Assembly: GCF_004331435.1 (NCBI RefSeq)
Contig: NZ_SJKA01000008.1
Coordinates: 278,309 to 342,308 of the forward strand
Reading direction: 5' to 3'
DNA from: Kribbella sindirgiensis
GTDB lineage: Bacteria > Actinomycetota > Actinomycetes > Propionibacteriales > Kribbellaceae
Length of the DNA stretch: 64,000 nt
Shown here: positions 50,501-56,602 of the stretch, one piece after another
Position numbering within the stretch: position 1 is the stretch's first letter
Layout: the number at the start of each line of letters is the position of its first letter
The notes under the pieces: generated by a model
Database searches by the model: none
What the model was told of the DNA's origin: nothing
What the model saw: the letters and a program-made list of their open reading frames with translations, nothing else
Translations under genes and position numbers: made by a program

Positions 50501-51018
50501 TGTACCGGCACGAGTACGACGCGATGCGGGCCAGGATGGAGTCCGGTCAGACCGCCGGTACCGAGAGCGCCCGGGTCCGGACCGTCCAGGTGAACGTCAA
50601 CGCCGATGAGCAGCACCCGTACCAGCCGCTGGTCGACGCCCTCGACCAGGCCCGGCGCGAGGACGTCAACGTCCGGCTGGCGGTCCGTGAGGCGAACGGC
50701 CGGCGAACCGTCTACGTTGCCCATCCGGACGGCACCATGACCGGCCGGGGCGATCGTGGTTTCGCGGCGGCGTTCGCCACGTTGCATCCGCGGCTCGCGC
50801 TCCTCGCCGAGGGCCGCGTCGATCTCAGGGCCCTGCACACACCGGACGCTCCAGAGCGGCGGTTCACCAGCGCTGTCGTCGAGGCACTGCAACAGCGCGG
50901 CATCCCGGCGGCCGCACTCGCCGAAACCGACTCGCGGATGAGTCGCACCCGGACCACGAGCGCGCCGATGCGCCGGGGCCACACCGCCAACCCCGCGACC
51001 GGGATGGCGATCGATTGA
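44593..51018 (+). CDS. Giant modular protein B of unknown family
   Basis: A 2141-residue paralogue of giant A, related from end to end: both begin near an 'RARxAxG' helix and end in 'GFAAAF(A/T)(S/T)LxPxLALxAxGRVDLR'. It lacks the block of about 120 residues present in A near 200-340. Six Ser/Thr/Gly-rich stretches occur near residues 520-600, 771-836, 1054-1126, 1294-1360, 1633-1693 and 1877-1933. Shared anchors include 'PPTETT', 'LHDxxDR' and 'RHEYDAMRARMESG'. No signal peptide, membrane helix or toxin domain is visible. The TTG at 44593 follows the SD GGGGAG by seven bases; the codon at the matching place in gene A is CTG. Its stop overlaps the start of partner 3. Confidence 0.6.
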   Translation: MTSAASTEADPRVRARQALGLAVGVVAPEALALRDGTLRLRHSRERLARKALNRLERRLTRRAAAVGDDRLVAEAVAFAGAELELVRGGRAADGATGGLDALLDLPGLPAAQQREAQALLHDLLDGNRLETETDLRRLTSARARSESSNRPFAADLVANARALSHDANRMPSPQPVGRVRRSVGGRHESSGGAGRAVGGGFFGPIRRLVDEVRAKGRAHRVLRDRRAEAQYEEFRRLSVEWRDTRAGLGVRPLGEVETDLTNLSGAIRHGGHPAPSVPWAGVQVVAPDTQQTPPTTPQERFQARVRRQIADLESAAADHAKRADVRTVSAAAARDQAAELFAAADDESEAQDASSNERARRLRVRAVARLRVADRHTQIATLCTTAAAQARTAAEAYRTLSAGGDPEAAVRAYEVASAATLPAKGVQHNGLPVGRLPHLSALCRELNEAVAGRYVFTPDVLHRTLRGESRRILSPDGFVLTIENESRADADDLLQIHLQLDPGELHEVLDSPLTIDEAQVGQVVQGGFSVATAAAQNSGATATANLRTVTEMLPDTSKLKAAATLVAPGVELSRGRGRTVSGGATEFAQTGAVEALRGEFLRYRSDRPRWIWRIRESATADWSPPNVVDAGKDRDATTLDLGYIHTYTVPPPTETTDLETLGLAAERRTAMPEHMATRVDGLNDLCDRTMVELRERLGSLDRVGHDRIRGLIVEDGMTRLDETTRPGGVWRLITEGGRPVAWAQLETVADLESAELTSDSSPDHKLELWRVGNSGASGSQSVSSSRTNGVTASMPIFDLGSTTADLGPAAHAGRNTSHDDTASTADLGSRWSTQRVAPTVGVKLQLRHKVTIHRLDGGESFTTEGAGEACLRMAERDAFRYGLPVPAAALLRDPDGNVRRGTDGKLLLRGDPQPTDAPLQLPTWLGNGPGQLRGAGPAMIRELTGADDALHDFLKHLSRQGMIPPLDDHGRPLPTALAGQDPAVVLSQAENWERACQQIAKHRLETGYDHAAQDRLKFQLTEHRTGQPPRVRSYQIALEQHFDRVTPIGVADNDMVVNVDIGVSTSGRTGSRAQSLPWSAQLGLSNAPAPGEAGATPKVSASVGRTSRGRSLGWSSSRGSYRMTVAESGSQVAVFDVPHTITVSEITSTGTAVAVASSEGSARVWLDSEFCRGAEHTTLAVPGRVEPNLLQTATIHHLDARDPIARLTAAVPSLGRENSSALHHLSGFLAPRNLIARPELLTSEYRTGLAVGSVPSDALEAIRQRGLTPRPSALSLTTRVENLRYVGSGQPIVAELNVTLATTGSTAGVSAAATAGINGGTGTVAADGQSLGGSIGLTRTTTVSSSAAESATTGVERTLMRDGQHYQFWGDLVLEAQLRSGGAAPRQIPLENGAVLLTLPERDALQSYGRRDLDLPLSQVSDAVERVINGNLVLPRRTTTALLRRYRIDRRGATEGLAAGHTDEVLVDTVRKAVGLPAHPDERLAAVLIRAEDLARQRIVPQLPRHYDRMMGAAQVDRASLQDRDGNDTDTFREVCAAVAEHSPQALDDPVLVNALRGDLAGTRWRNQLDDMLDPRGFVREFPVRVGSNTRNLRVRVRLRFVGEPSTEAGGTKAQSGNGFGLVQLWNLRDRSRSRTEGTSYGGTLDLSGSDAIPATAGVGAELSTSTTAASSDSTTEIRTGLAIATARVERDYELFIEVEDSAEPGGKSASTTRRQASGRMSLAVPESVLDSAPPQHDLKVSDHRPVVLPEHYLPEGTQPYLSGAAEDNTLFEAACARLGELDLLRPEGVRMHATTLESRLGGANRMVAFQEMAGASGYELVPLAVPGDSARVVAIRVRAEVSGLELVSDPDEESTTQLGENSRALRVSQLTARSNRLLPGSRTIGTGTPGGELSVSATSSRRVSDQDTGTVGARHETGVYQSGQVVTVKVRVDYHLDFERLRLGRRKQPKVERADTLRRAASGEAYLTMYRHEYDAMRARMESGQTAGTESARVRTVQVNVNADEQHPYQPLVDALDQARREDVNVRLAVREANGRRTVYVAHPDGTMTGRGDRGFAAAFATLHPRLALLAEGRVDLRALHTPDAPERRFTSAVVEALQQRGIPAAALAETDSRMSRTRTTSAPMRRGHTANPATGMAID

Positions 51019-51527
51019 GCGACTACGACCCGCCGTACGCGATCGCGCGGACGACGACCGAGGTGATGCTCTACCTCGACCTCACTGCCTGCCCGGACTG
51101 CGGCTCGGACGAAGCCGAGTGGCAGCACGATCTCCACGACGGAGCGCTGCGGTACGTCGGCGCGTGCGCGCGCTGCGGCTCCGAGCGGGAGTACCTGTTC
51201 TCACCGCCGTACCAAGGACTTCTCGACGACAGTGCGACCTTCGGCGGACCGGAACCGTCGGAGCTGGTCGACGCCGGGCAGTGGCTGGCGGTCGCCGACT
51301 GGATCGCCGGCCAGGTACCGGCCGGCGACCGGTCCGCGGCGGCCCGTGCCGTGATGGCCTATGCCCGCCAGGCCGTGCAGGAGGTCTTGAAGTTCATCCC
51401 GCCGGCCGGCGATGCCGTGCCCGACGAAGCGTTCTGGACGGACGCCGGACGGGCCGAGCGGGAACGCGACCCCGGGCGCTTCCGGTTGGACCGGCTGCTC
51501 GTCGTCAGGGACAGCTACTCGGACTGA
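51015..51527 (+). CDS. Small zinc-ribbon partner protein 3
   Basis: A 170-residue paralogue of the protein at 43363. The zinc ribbon is intact (Cys 26, 29, 51 and 54: CPDC...CARC), and 'FGGPEPSELVDAGQWLAVADW' and 'GDAVPDEAFWTDAG...RFRLDRLLVVRDSY' are shared. The TTG at 51015 overlaps the stop of giant gene B (TTGA), so the two are coupled one to one. Its 3' end overlaps the convergent acVLRF1 gene by 13 bases. Confidence 0.65.
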   Translation: MSDYDPPYAIARTTTEVMLYLDLTACPDCGSDEAEWQHDLHDGALRYVGACARCGSEREYLFSPPYQGLLDDSATFGGPEPSELVDAGQWLAVADWIAGQVPAGDRSAAARAVMAYARQAVQEVLKFIPPAGDAVPDEAFWTDAGRAERERDPGRFRLDRLLVVRDSYSD

Positions 51528-52132
51528 GACAGGTCGATCCGGATCGCCCGAGCGTCGGCGCCGGCCTGCTCGAGCACCTTCTGTTTCGGGTCCGGTACGC
51601 CGAGGAACGGCGGCCGCACCAACCCGGCCAGCTCCTTCAGGCGGGGATCGTCGAGCACCGTGTCGACGGCCCGCCGGTCTCCCCCGCACACCAGTACGTC
51701 GAGCTTCGCCGGCGCCAGGATCCGCACCGCGACCTCGGTGGCCGCCGCGAACGCCTCGCGCGCCTGGTTGTCCCGCCGGCGCGCGTACCGCTGCTGCGAC
51801 CAGCCGCCCGCCTTGGTCGTCCCCTGCACGTGCCGCGACCCGACCTTCGAGTCGAGAAGCTTGCCGCCGGCAAACACTCCCGCGCCGTAGCCGCCGCGCC
51901 GGACAAGCAGGACACCGAGGCGCCGCTCGGTGAGCACATGCGCCACGAGCCCCGCGCGGGACAACTCCGCGAGGGGCTCGAAAGGCACGGTGACGACGGC
52001 GGACTCGCCGTCCTCGGCCGTCAGCGTGACGCTCGTCGGCGTCACGTCGTACACGACCTCACCGTGCCGTTCGCCGAAGCCGGTCAGCCACCTGTCCAAC
52101 CGCTCCGGCGCAACGTGAACGGTGCGCGTCAT
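51515..52132 (-). CDS. acVLRF1-type peptidyl-tRNA hydrolase (Vms1/eRF1-like release factor)
   Basis: A 205-residue protein with a degraded eRF1-like domain. The catalytic loop region reads 'GTTKAGGWSQQRYARRRDNQ' (104-123), with the Gln residues (113 and 114) where VLRF1 proteins hold the catalytic Gln. VLRF1 enzymes release nascent chains from peptidyl-tRNA on stalled large ribosomal subunits. The actinobacterial form is known as acVLRF1. The following 'VLVCGGDRRAVDTVL' fits the family fold. Its start overlaps the TetR stop (ATGA). Confidence 0.82.
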   Translation of the reverse strand: MTRTVHVAPERLDRWLTGFGERHGEVVYDVTPTSVTLTAEDGESAVVTVPFEPLAELSRAGLVAHVLTERRLGVLLVRRGGYGAGVFAGGKLLDSKVGSRHVQGTTKAGGWSQQRYARRRDNQAREAFAAATEVAVRILAPAKLDVLVCGGDRRAVDTVLDDPRLKELAGLVRPPFLGVPDPKQKVLEQAGADARAIRIDLSQSE

Positions 52133-52737
52133 GCGTCATCGCCCTCGGACAGTGCCGCGCGCACGATCGCGCGCGCAGACGACAGCATCACGTCCGCGGC
52201 ATCGTCGCGGCTCAATCCCGCCACGTCGACGAGCCAGACCAGCGCCTCGATACCGACAGCACTGCGCACGGCGATGGCGAGCCGGTGGACGGCGGCCTCG
52301 GACAACCTGTCCCGGGCCGGCGCGAGCGCGTCCTCGAACCAGCCGATACCGCGTCCCTGCCGAAGCGGCAGCTGATCCGGCTGCGAGGACGGCTCGAGCG
52401 ACAGCCGGAGCATCGTGCGCTGCTGCGGCTCGAACTTCAGCAGCATCTCGATGAACGCTCCCACGACCGCCAGCAGCCGAGTCTCGGGGTCGTCGCCGCT
52501 GCCGGCCGGCAGCAAGGAGGTGAGCTCGACCTCCGGGTGCGCGGCGGCGAGCAGCTCGGCCTGACTGCGGAAGTACCGGTACGCCGTTGTCCGCGAGATC
52601 GAGGCGGCCGCGGCAGCCTCCTCGACCGTCGGGGCCGACCCGCCCTGGGTGATCAGCTCGCGAGCGGCGGCGATCAGGTCATTACGCGTGCGCTGCTTCT
52701 GCCGGGTCCGGCCGGACTGCTCGTACGCCGTTGACAT
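52129..52737 (-). CDS. TetR family transcriptional regulator
   Basis: A 202-residue regulator with an N-terminal HTH ('RNDLIAAARELITQGGSAPTVEEAA', 'ASISRTTAYRYFRSQAELLAAA') and a helical ligand domain. The ATG at 52737 (MSTAYEQS) is preferred over 52746. It has no SD, and a minus-strand TAAGGT lies about 12 bases ahead. It is divergent from the cupin gene across a perfect palindrome that is its likely operator, and translationally coupled to the acVLRF1 gene. Confidence 0.9.
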   Translation of the reverse strand: MSTAYEQSGRTRQKQRTRNDLIAAARELITQGGSAPTVEEAAAAASISRTTAYRYFRSQAELLAAAHPEVELTSLLPAGSGDDPETRLLAVVGAFIEMLLKFEPQQRTMLRLSLEPSSQPDQLPLRQGRGIGWFEDALAPARDRLSEAAVHRLAIAVRSAVGIEALVWLVDVAGLSRDDAADVMLSSARAIVRAALSEGDDA

Positions 52738-52780
52738 GGCATACACGGTACCTTACTTTCGTAATGGGACTCGAGTCCCA
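52731..52780 (+). promoter_or_regulatory. Cupin gene promoter with a 16-base perfect palindrome
   Basis: TTGACA (52731-52736), a 17-base spacer and TACTTT (52754-52759) form a near-consensus promoter. The palindrome TGGGACTCGAGTCCCA (52765-52780) covers the predicted start at about 52766. The -35 overlaps the TetR start codon. A repressor bound to the palindrome would block the cupin gene. Confidence 0.75.
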
Positions 52781-52801
52781 CGAATCGGAGGGGTATGCGA
52801 C

Positions 52802-53278
52802 ATGACCACACTGGCTGCGACGGTCCGCGATCACGGCGAGGGCGAACGGCAGTGGTTCAGCGGCGGCGGTCTGCTGACCTGGCTGGCGACCGCGGCGGAG
52901 ACCGGAGGCGCGTTCCTGCTGTTCGAGTTCGCCGGCGAGCAGGGCAAGGTGACGCCGCTGCACATCCACCCGGCGTCGGACGAGACGTTCTACCTGCTCG
53001 ACGGAGAGATCCTGCTCGACCTCGACGGAAAGAAGCGCGGCCTCTCGGCCGGTGGGGTCGCGGTGATTCCCCGCGGCGTACCGCACGCCTTCGCGGTCGT
53101 CTCCCCGGCAGCCAGACTCCTGACGCTCCTGACACCCGGCACGGACGAGGCGTTCTTCCGGCTCGCCGGCGACCCCGCTCCGGAGGGGAGCCTGCCGGTC
53201 CCGGTCGACTTCGACCGGATCCGGGACGTGGCCGAGCAGACCGGCGCCATCCAGATCGTCGGACCGCCACCGTTCTGA
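52802..53278 (+). CDS. Cupin domain protein
   Basis: A 158-residue single cupin. Metal-binding motif 1 is 'HIHPASDETFYLLDG' (His, His and Glu near 57-68) and motif 2 is 'PRGVPHAFAVVSPAA' (His). The C-terminal 'FFRLAGDPAPEG' follows, as in quercetinase-like small cupins. Such proteins bind Fe, Mn or Zn, and some are dioxygenases. The substrate is unknown. ATG at 52802 with SD GGAGGGG. It is the probable target of the divergent TetR protein. Confidence 0.85.
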   Translation: MTTLAATVRDHGEGERQWFSGGGLLTWLATAAETGGAFLLFEFAGEQGKVTPLHIHPASDETFYLLDGEILLDLDGKKRGLSAGGVAVIPRGVPHAFAVVSPAARLLTLLTPGTDEAFFRLAGDPAPEGSLPVPVDFDRIRDVAEQTGAIQIVGPPPF

Positions 53279-53283
53279 ACAGC

Positions 53284-53319
53284 TGCGAGAGCCCGGGCCA
53301 CCTGGCCCGGGCTCTCGCA
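53284..53319. terminator. Strong bidirectional terminator
   Basis: A perfect 16-base stem (TGCGAGAGCCCGGGCC, 53284-53299, against 53304-53319) with a four-base loop. It lies between the 3' ends of the cupin gene and the suf operon and serves both. Confidence 0.85.
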
Positions 53320-53347
53320 CTGCGGAAACACTCAGACTGTCGAACCC

Positions 53348-53737
53348 TCAGACGTTGAAGCCGAGGGCGCGCAGCTGGTCGCGGCCGTCGTCGGTGATCT
53401 TCTCCGGGCCCCACGGCGGCATCCAGACCCAGTTGATCCGGAAGTCGTTGACGAGGCCGTCCAGCGCCATCCGGGTCTGGTCCTCGATCACGTCGGTCAG
53501 CGGGCAGGCCGCGGACGTCAGCGTCATGTCGATGATCGCCGTACTGGTGTCGTCGACGGTGATGCCGTAGATCAGGCCCAGGTCGACCACGTTGATACCG
53601 AGCTCGGGGTCGACGACGTCCTTGAGGGCCTCGTTGACGTCCTCGACCTTGGCCGGCGTCGTTCCCGCCTGTGCAGCCTGGGCCGCGTCGAGGTCGACCT
53701 CGGGCAGCTCGATCTTCTCGTCGGTCTGGTCAGGCAT
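53348..53737 (-). CDS. sufT: SufT-like iron-sulfur assembly factor (DUF59)
   Basis: A 129-residue protein with a DUF59/MIP18 domain: 'ALKDVVDPELGINVVDLGLIYG' and 'TLTSAACPLTDVIEDQ', with the reactive Cys in the latter. The N-terminal 30 residues are a charged extension. SufT helps carry clusters to target proteins. It is the last gene of the suf operon and overlaps sufU by 8 bases. Confidence 0.88.
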   Translation of the reverse strand: MPDQTDEKIELPEVDLDAAQAAQAGTTPAKVEDVNEALKDVVDPELGINVVDLGLIYGITVDDTSTAIIDMTLTSAACPLTDVIEDQTRMALDGLVNDFRINWVWMPPWGPEKITDDGRDQLRALGFNV

Positions 53738-54188
53738 TACTCACTCCTTGGTTTGCGGCCAGGGCTTGTGCGGTGGCGTCCCGCCAGGCCGACCAGCCCA
53801 GCAGTGCACACTTCACCCGGGCCGGGAACTGCGCGACGCCCGCGAACGCGACGCCGTCCTCCAGAACCTCTTCGTCCGGTTCGACATTCCCCCGGCCCTG
53901 CATCAGTTCGAGGAACTTCTCGTACGTCGCCATCCCCTCGGCCACCGGCTTGCCGATCACGAGGTCCGACATCACCGACGTGGCCGCCTGGCTGATCGAG
54001 CAGCCGACGCTGTCGTGGGTGACGGCCTTCACGGTGTCGCCGTCGAGTTCGACCCGGAGCGTGACCTCGTCCCCGCAGGACGGGTTCACGTGGTGCACCT
54101 CCACGTCGTACGGTTCCGCGAGCCCCGCGTGGTGCGGGGTGCGGTAGTGGTCCAGGATGATCTCCTGGTAGAGGCTGTCGAGCTGCAT
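53730..54188 (-). CDS. sufU: SufU zinc-dependent sulfur transfer protein
   Basis: A 152-residue IscU-like protein with Cys 38 and Asp 40 ('NPSCGDEV'), Cys 63 ('VGCSISQAATS') and Cys 127 ('RVKCALLGW'), the zinc and sulfur-accepting residues of SufU. SufU takes persulfide from SufS. It lies 27 bases after sufS, which is its partner. Confidence 0.9.
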   Translation of the reverse strand: MQLDSLYQEIILDHYRTPHHAGLAEPYDVEVHHVNPSCGDEVTLRVELDGDTVKAVTHDSVGCSISQAATSVMSDLVIGKPVAEGMATYEKFLELMQGRGNVEPDEEVLEDGVAFAGVAQFPARVKCALLGWSAWRDATAQALAANQGVSNA

Positions 54189-54215
54189 AGTCAGTCCACC
54201 TTGCTGGGTCTAAAT

Positions 54216-55472
54216 TCAAGCACGCTTGAAGTACGAGCGCACGAATCCGAGGCCGTCCACGAGTGCCTCGATCTCCTGAGGTGTCGTGTACAGATAGAAA
54301 GACGCTCTGGTCGACGATTGCATTCCGAACCGCTCGTGCACCGGCCGCGCGCAGTGGTGCCCGGCGCGCACCGCGATCCCGCGGGTGTCCAGCACGGTCG
54401 ACACGTCGTGCGGGTGGACGCCCTCGAGCGCGAAGCTGATCGCGCCGCCGTGGTCCGTCGCGTCGGTCGGTCCGAGCAGCTTCAGGCCGGGGACCGTCTT
54501 CAGCCCCTCGAGCGCGTACTCGACGATCGCGTGCTCGTGCGCGGCGATCTTGTCCATGCCGATCCCGGACAGGTAGTCCACGGCCGCACCGAGTCCGACC
54601 GCCTGCGCGATCGGCGGCGTACCGGCCTCGAACCGGGCCGGCGGGGCGGCGTACGTCGAACCGGTCATCCGGACGACCTCGATCATCTCGCCACCGCCGA
54701 GGAACGGCGGCAGTGACGCGAGCAGCTCGTACCGGCCCCAGAGGACGCCGACGCCGGTCGGGCCGACGACCTTGTGGCCGGTGAAGACCAGCAGGTCGGC
54801 GCCCAGCGTGGACACGTCGACCGGGAACTGCGGAACGGCCTGCGAGGCGTCGACGACGACGGTCGCGCCGACCGCGTGCGCCTTGGCGGCGATGTCGGTG
54901 ATCGGGTTGATCGTGCCGAGCGCGTTCGACACCCAGGTCAGCGCGACGACCTTGGTGTTCTCGGTCAGCAGTTCCTCGATGTTGCTGAGGTCCAGCCGGC
55001 CGTCCTCGGTGACGCCGAACCACTTCAGCGTCGCGCCGGTCCGCTCACACGCGAGCTGCCACGGGACGATGTTGCTGTGGTGCTCCATCTCGGACACCAC
55101 CACGACATCGCCCGGCTTGAGCGACGCGCCGAGTGTGTGCGCGGCCAGGTTGAGCGCCTCGGAGGCGTTCTTGGTGAAGACGATCTCGTCACGCGACGGC
55201 GCGCCGATGAACGCGGCCACCTTGTCCCGGCCGCCCTCGTACGCCGCGGTCGCCTCGGCACCGAGCTGGTGCATGGCGCGGGCCACGTTGGCGTTGTGGA
55301 TCAGGTAGTGGTCCTCGATCGCCTGGACCACCTGGCGCGGCTTCTGCGAAGAGTTCGCAGAGTCCAGGTAGACCAAGGGAAATCCACCCGCGAGCTCACG
55401 ACTCAGGATGGGGAAGTCCGCCCGGACCGACTGCAGGTCCAAGGGACTGCTGAACGTCCGGGCGTCGGTCAC
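54216..55472 (-). CDS. sufS: SufS cysteine desulfurase
   Basis: A 418-residue PLP enzyme. The Schiff-base Lys is at 234 (FTGHKVVG) and the persulfide Cys at 374 (HHCARPVHERFG). 'EMEHHSNIVPW' is also present. It makes persulfide sulfur from cysteine and passes it to SufU. It overlaps sufC by four bases. Confidence 0.95.
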   Translation of the reverse strand: MTDARTFSSPLDLQSVRADFPILSRELAGGFPLVYLDSANSSQKPRQVVQAIEDHYLIHNANVARAMHQLGAEATAAYEGGRDKVAAFIGAPSRDEIVFTKNASEALNLAAHTLGASLKPGDVVVVSEMEHHSNIVPWQLACERTGATLKWFGVTEDGRLDLSNIEELLTENTKVVALTWVSNALGTINPITDIAAKAHAVGATVVVDASQAVPQFPVDVSTLGADLLVFTGHKVVGPTGVGVLWGRYELLASLPPFLGGGEMIEVVRMTGSTYAAPPARFEAGTPPIAQAVGLGAAVDYLSGIGMDKIAAHEHAIVEYALEGLKTVPGLKLLGPTDATDHGGAISFALEGVHPHDVSTVLDTRGIAVRAGHHCARPVHERFGMQSSTRASFYLYTTPQEIEALVDGLGFVRSYFKRA

Positions 55473-56230
55473 TTGGCGCCTGCCTTGAGGAAGCGCTCGT
55501 AGCCGTTGGCCTCCAGCTCCTCGGCGAGCTCCGGGCCACCCTCCTCGGCGACGCGGCCGTCGACGAAGACGTGCACGAAGTCCGGCTTGATGTAGCGCAG
55601 GATCCGCGTGTAGTGGGTGATCAGCAGGACACCCTTGTCGCCCTGGGACGCGAACCGGTTGACGCCCTCGGAGACGATCTTCAGCGCGTCGATGTCGAGG
55701 CCGGAGTCGGTCTCGTCGAGGATCGCGATCTTCGGGTTCAGCAGCTCCAGCTGGACGATCTCGTGGCGCTTCTTCTCACCGCCGGAGAAGCCCTCGTTGA
55801 CGTTGCGCTGACCGAAGCTGGGGTCCATGTCCAGGTCGGACAGCGCCTTGTTCACGTCCTTGACCCAGGTACGCAGCTTCGGCGCCTCGCCGTCGATCGC
55901 GGTCTTCGCGGTCCGCAGGAAGTTCGCCACCGACACACCCGGCACCTCGACCGGGTACTGCATCGCCAGGAACAGGCCGGCCCGGGCGCGCTCGTCGACG
56001 GCCATGTCGAGCACGTCCTCGCCGTCCAGCGTCACCGTACCGCTGGTGATGTTGTACTTCGGGTGCCCGGCGATCGAGTACGCCAGCGTCGACTTGCCGG
56101 AGCCGTTCGGGCCCATGATCGCGTGCGTCTGACCGGCCGCGATGGTCAGGTCGACGCCGCGCAGGATCTCCTTGGGGCCGTTCTCGGTGTCGACCGACAC
56201 GTGCAGGTCGCGGATCTCGAGTGTCGCCAT
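55469..56230 (-). CDS. sufC: SufC ATPase
   Basis: A 253-residue soluble ABC ATPase with Walker A GPNGSGKSTL, signature FSGGEKKRHE, Walker B 'IAILDETDSGLD' and 'HYTRILRYIKPDFVHVF', all typical of SufC. It powers the SufBCD scaffold. Start: the ATG at 56230 (MATLEIRD); the upstream in-frame extension is not coding. Confidence 0.95.
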   Translation of the reverse strand: MATLEIRDLHVSVDTENGPKEILRGVDLTIAAGQTHAIMGPNGSGKSTLAYSIAGHPKYNITSGTVTLDGEDVLDMAVDERARAGLFLAMQYPVEVPGVSVANFLRTAKTAIDGEAPKLRTWVKDVNKALSDLDMDPSFGQRNVNEGFSGGEKKRHEIVQLELLNPKIAILDETDSGLDIDALKIVSEGVNRFASQGDKGVLLITHYTRILRYIKPDFVHVFVDGRVAEEGGPELAEELEANGYERFLKAGAK

Positions 56231-56253
56231 GAGTTTCTCTATCTCCGTCTGGT

Positions 56254-56592
56254 TTACAAGGATTGCTGGTTCAGGGGGTTCTTCACGTCGACGAGTACGT
56301 CGTCGCCGTCGAGGCGCACGGGGTAGATCGGCACCGGGTCGTACGCCGGCAGGCTGGTCGGCTCGCCGGTGCGCAGGTCGAAACGGGACCCGTGCAGCCA
56401 GCACTCGATCTCGCACTCGCCGACGTCACCCTCGGACAGCTGGATCTGCGCGTGCGAGCACTCGTCCCGCACCGCGAAGTACTGTCCTTCGCTCTTCACG
56501 ACCGCGACCTCCACACCGCCGACCTCGACCGGGATCACTCCCTCGTCGGGGACGTCGGCGGCGGCGCAGGCGCGCTCGAACGTGTCGCTCAT
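56254..56592 (-). CDS. Rieske [2Fe-2S] ferredoxin subunit of the suf operon
   Basis: A 112-residue Rieske protein with CxH ('DECSHAQ') and CxxH ('CWLHGSRFD') cluster ligands. Such genes sit between sufD and sufC in many actinobacteria, and their exact job in assembly is unknown. It is separated from sufD by 10 bases. Confidence 0.9.
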   Translation of the reverse strand: MSDTFERACAAADVPDEGVIPVEVGGVEVAVVKSEGQYFAVRDECSHAQIQLSEGDVGECEIECWLHGSRFDLRTGEPTSLPAYDPVPIYPVRLDGDDVLVDVKNPLNQQSL

Positions 56593-56602
56593 CGTGTCAC
56601 TC

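Noticed and set aside
36227..51018. Giants as RHS, contact-dependent or T7SS polymorphic toxins
   Set aside because: No YD repeats, filamentous repeats, WXG100/LXG domain or variable toxin tip was seen, and the two C-termini are conserved.
52754..52764. TTACTTTCGTAA-like dyad near the cupin -10 as a second ROK operator
   Set aside because: It lacks the outer half-site bases and spacing shared by the two ROK sites, and it coincides with the -10 element.
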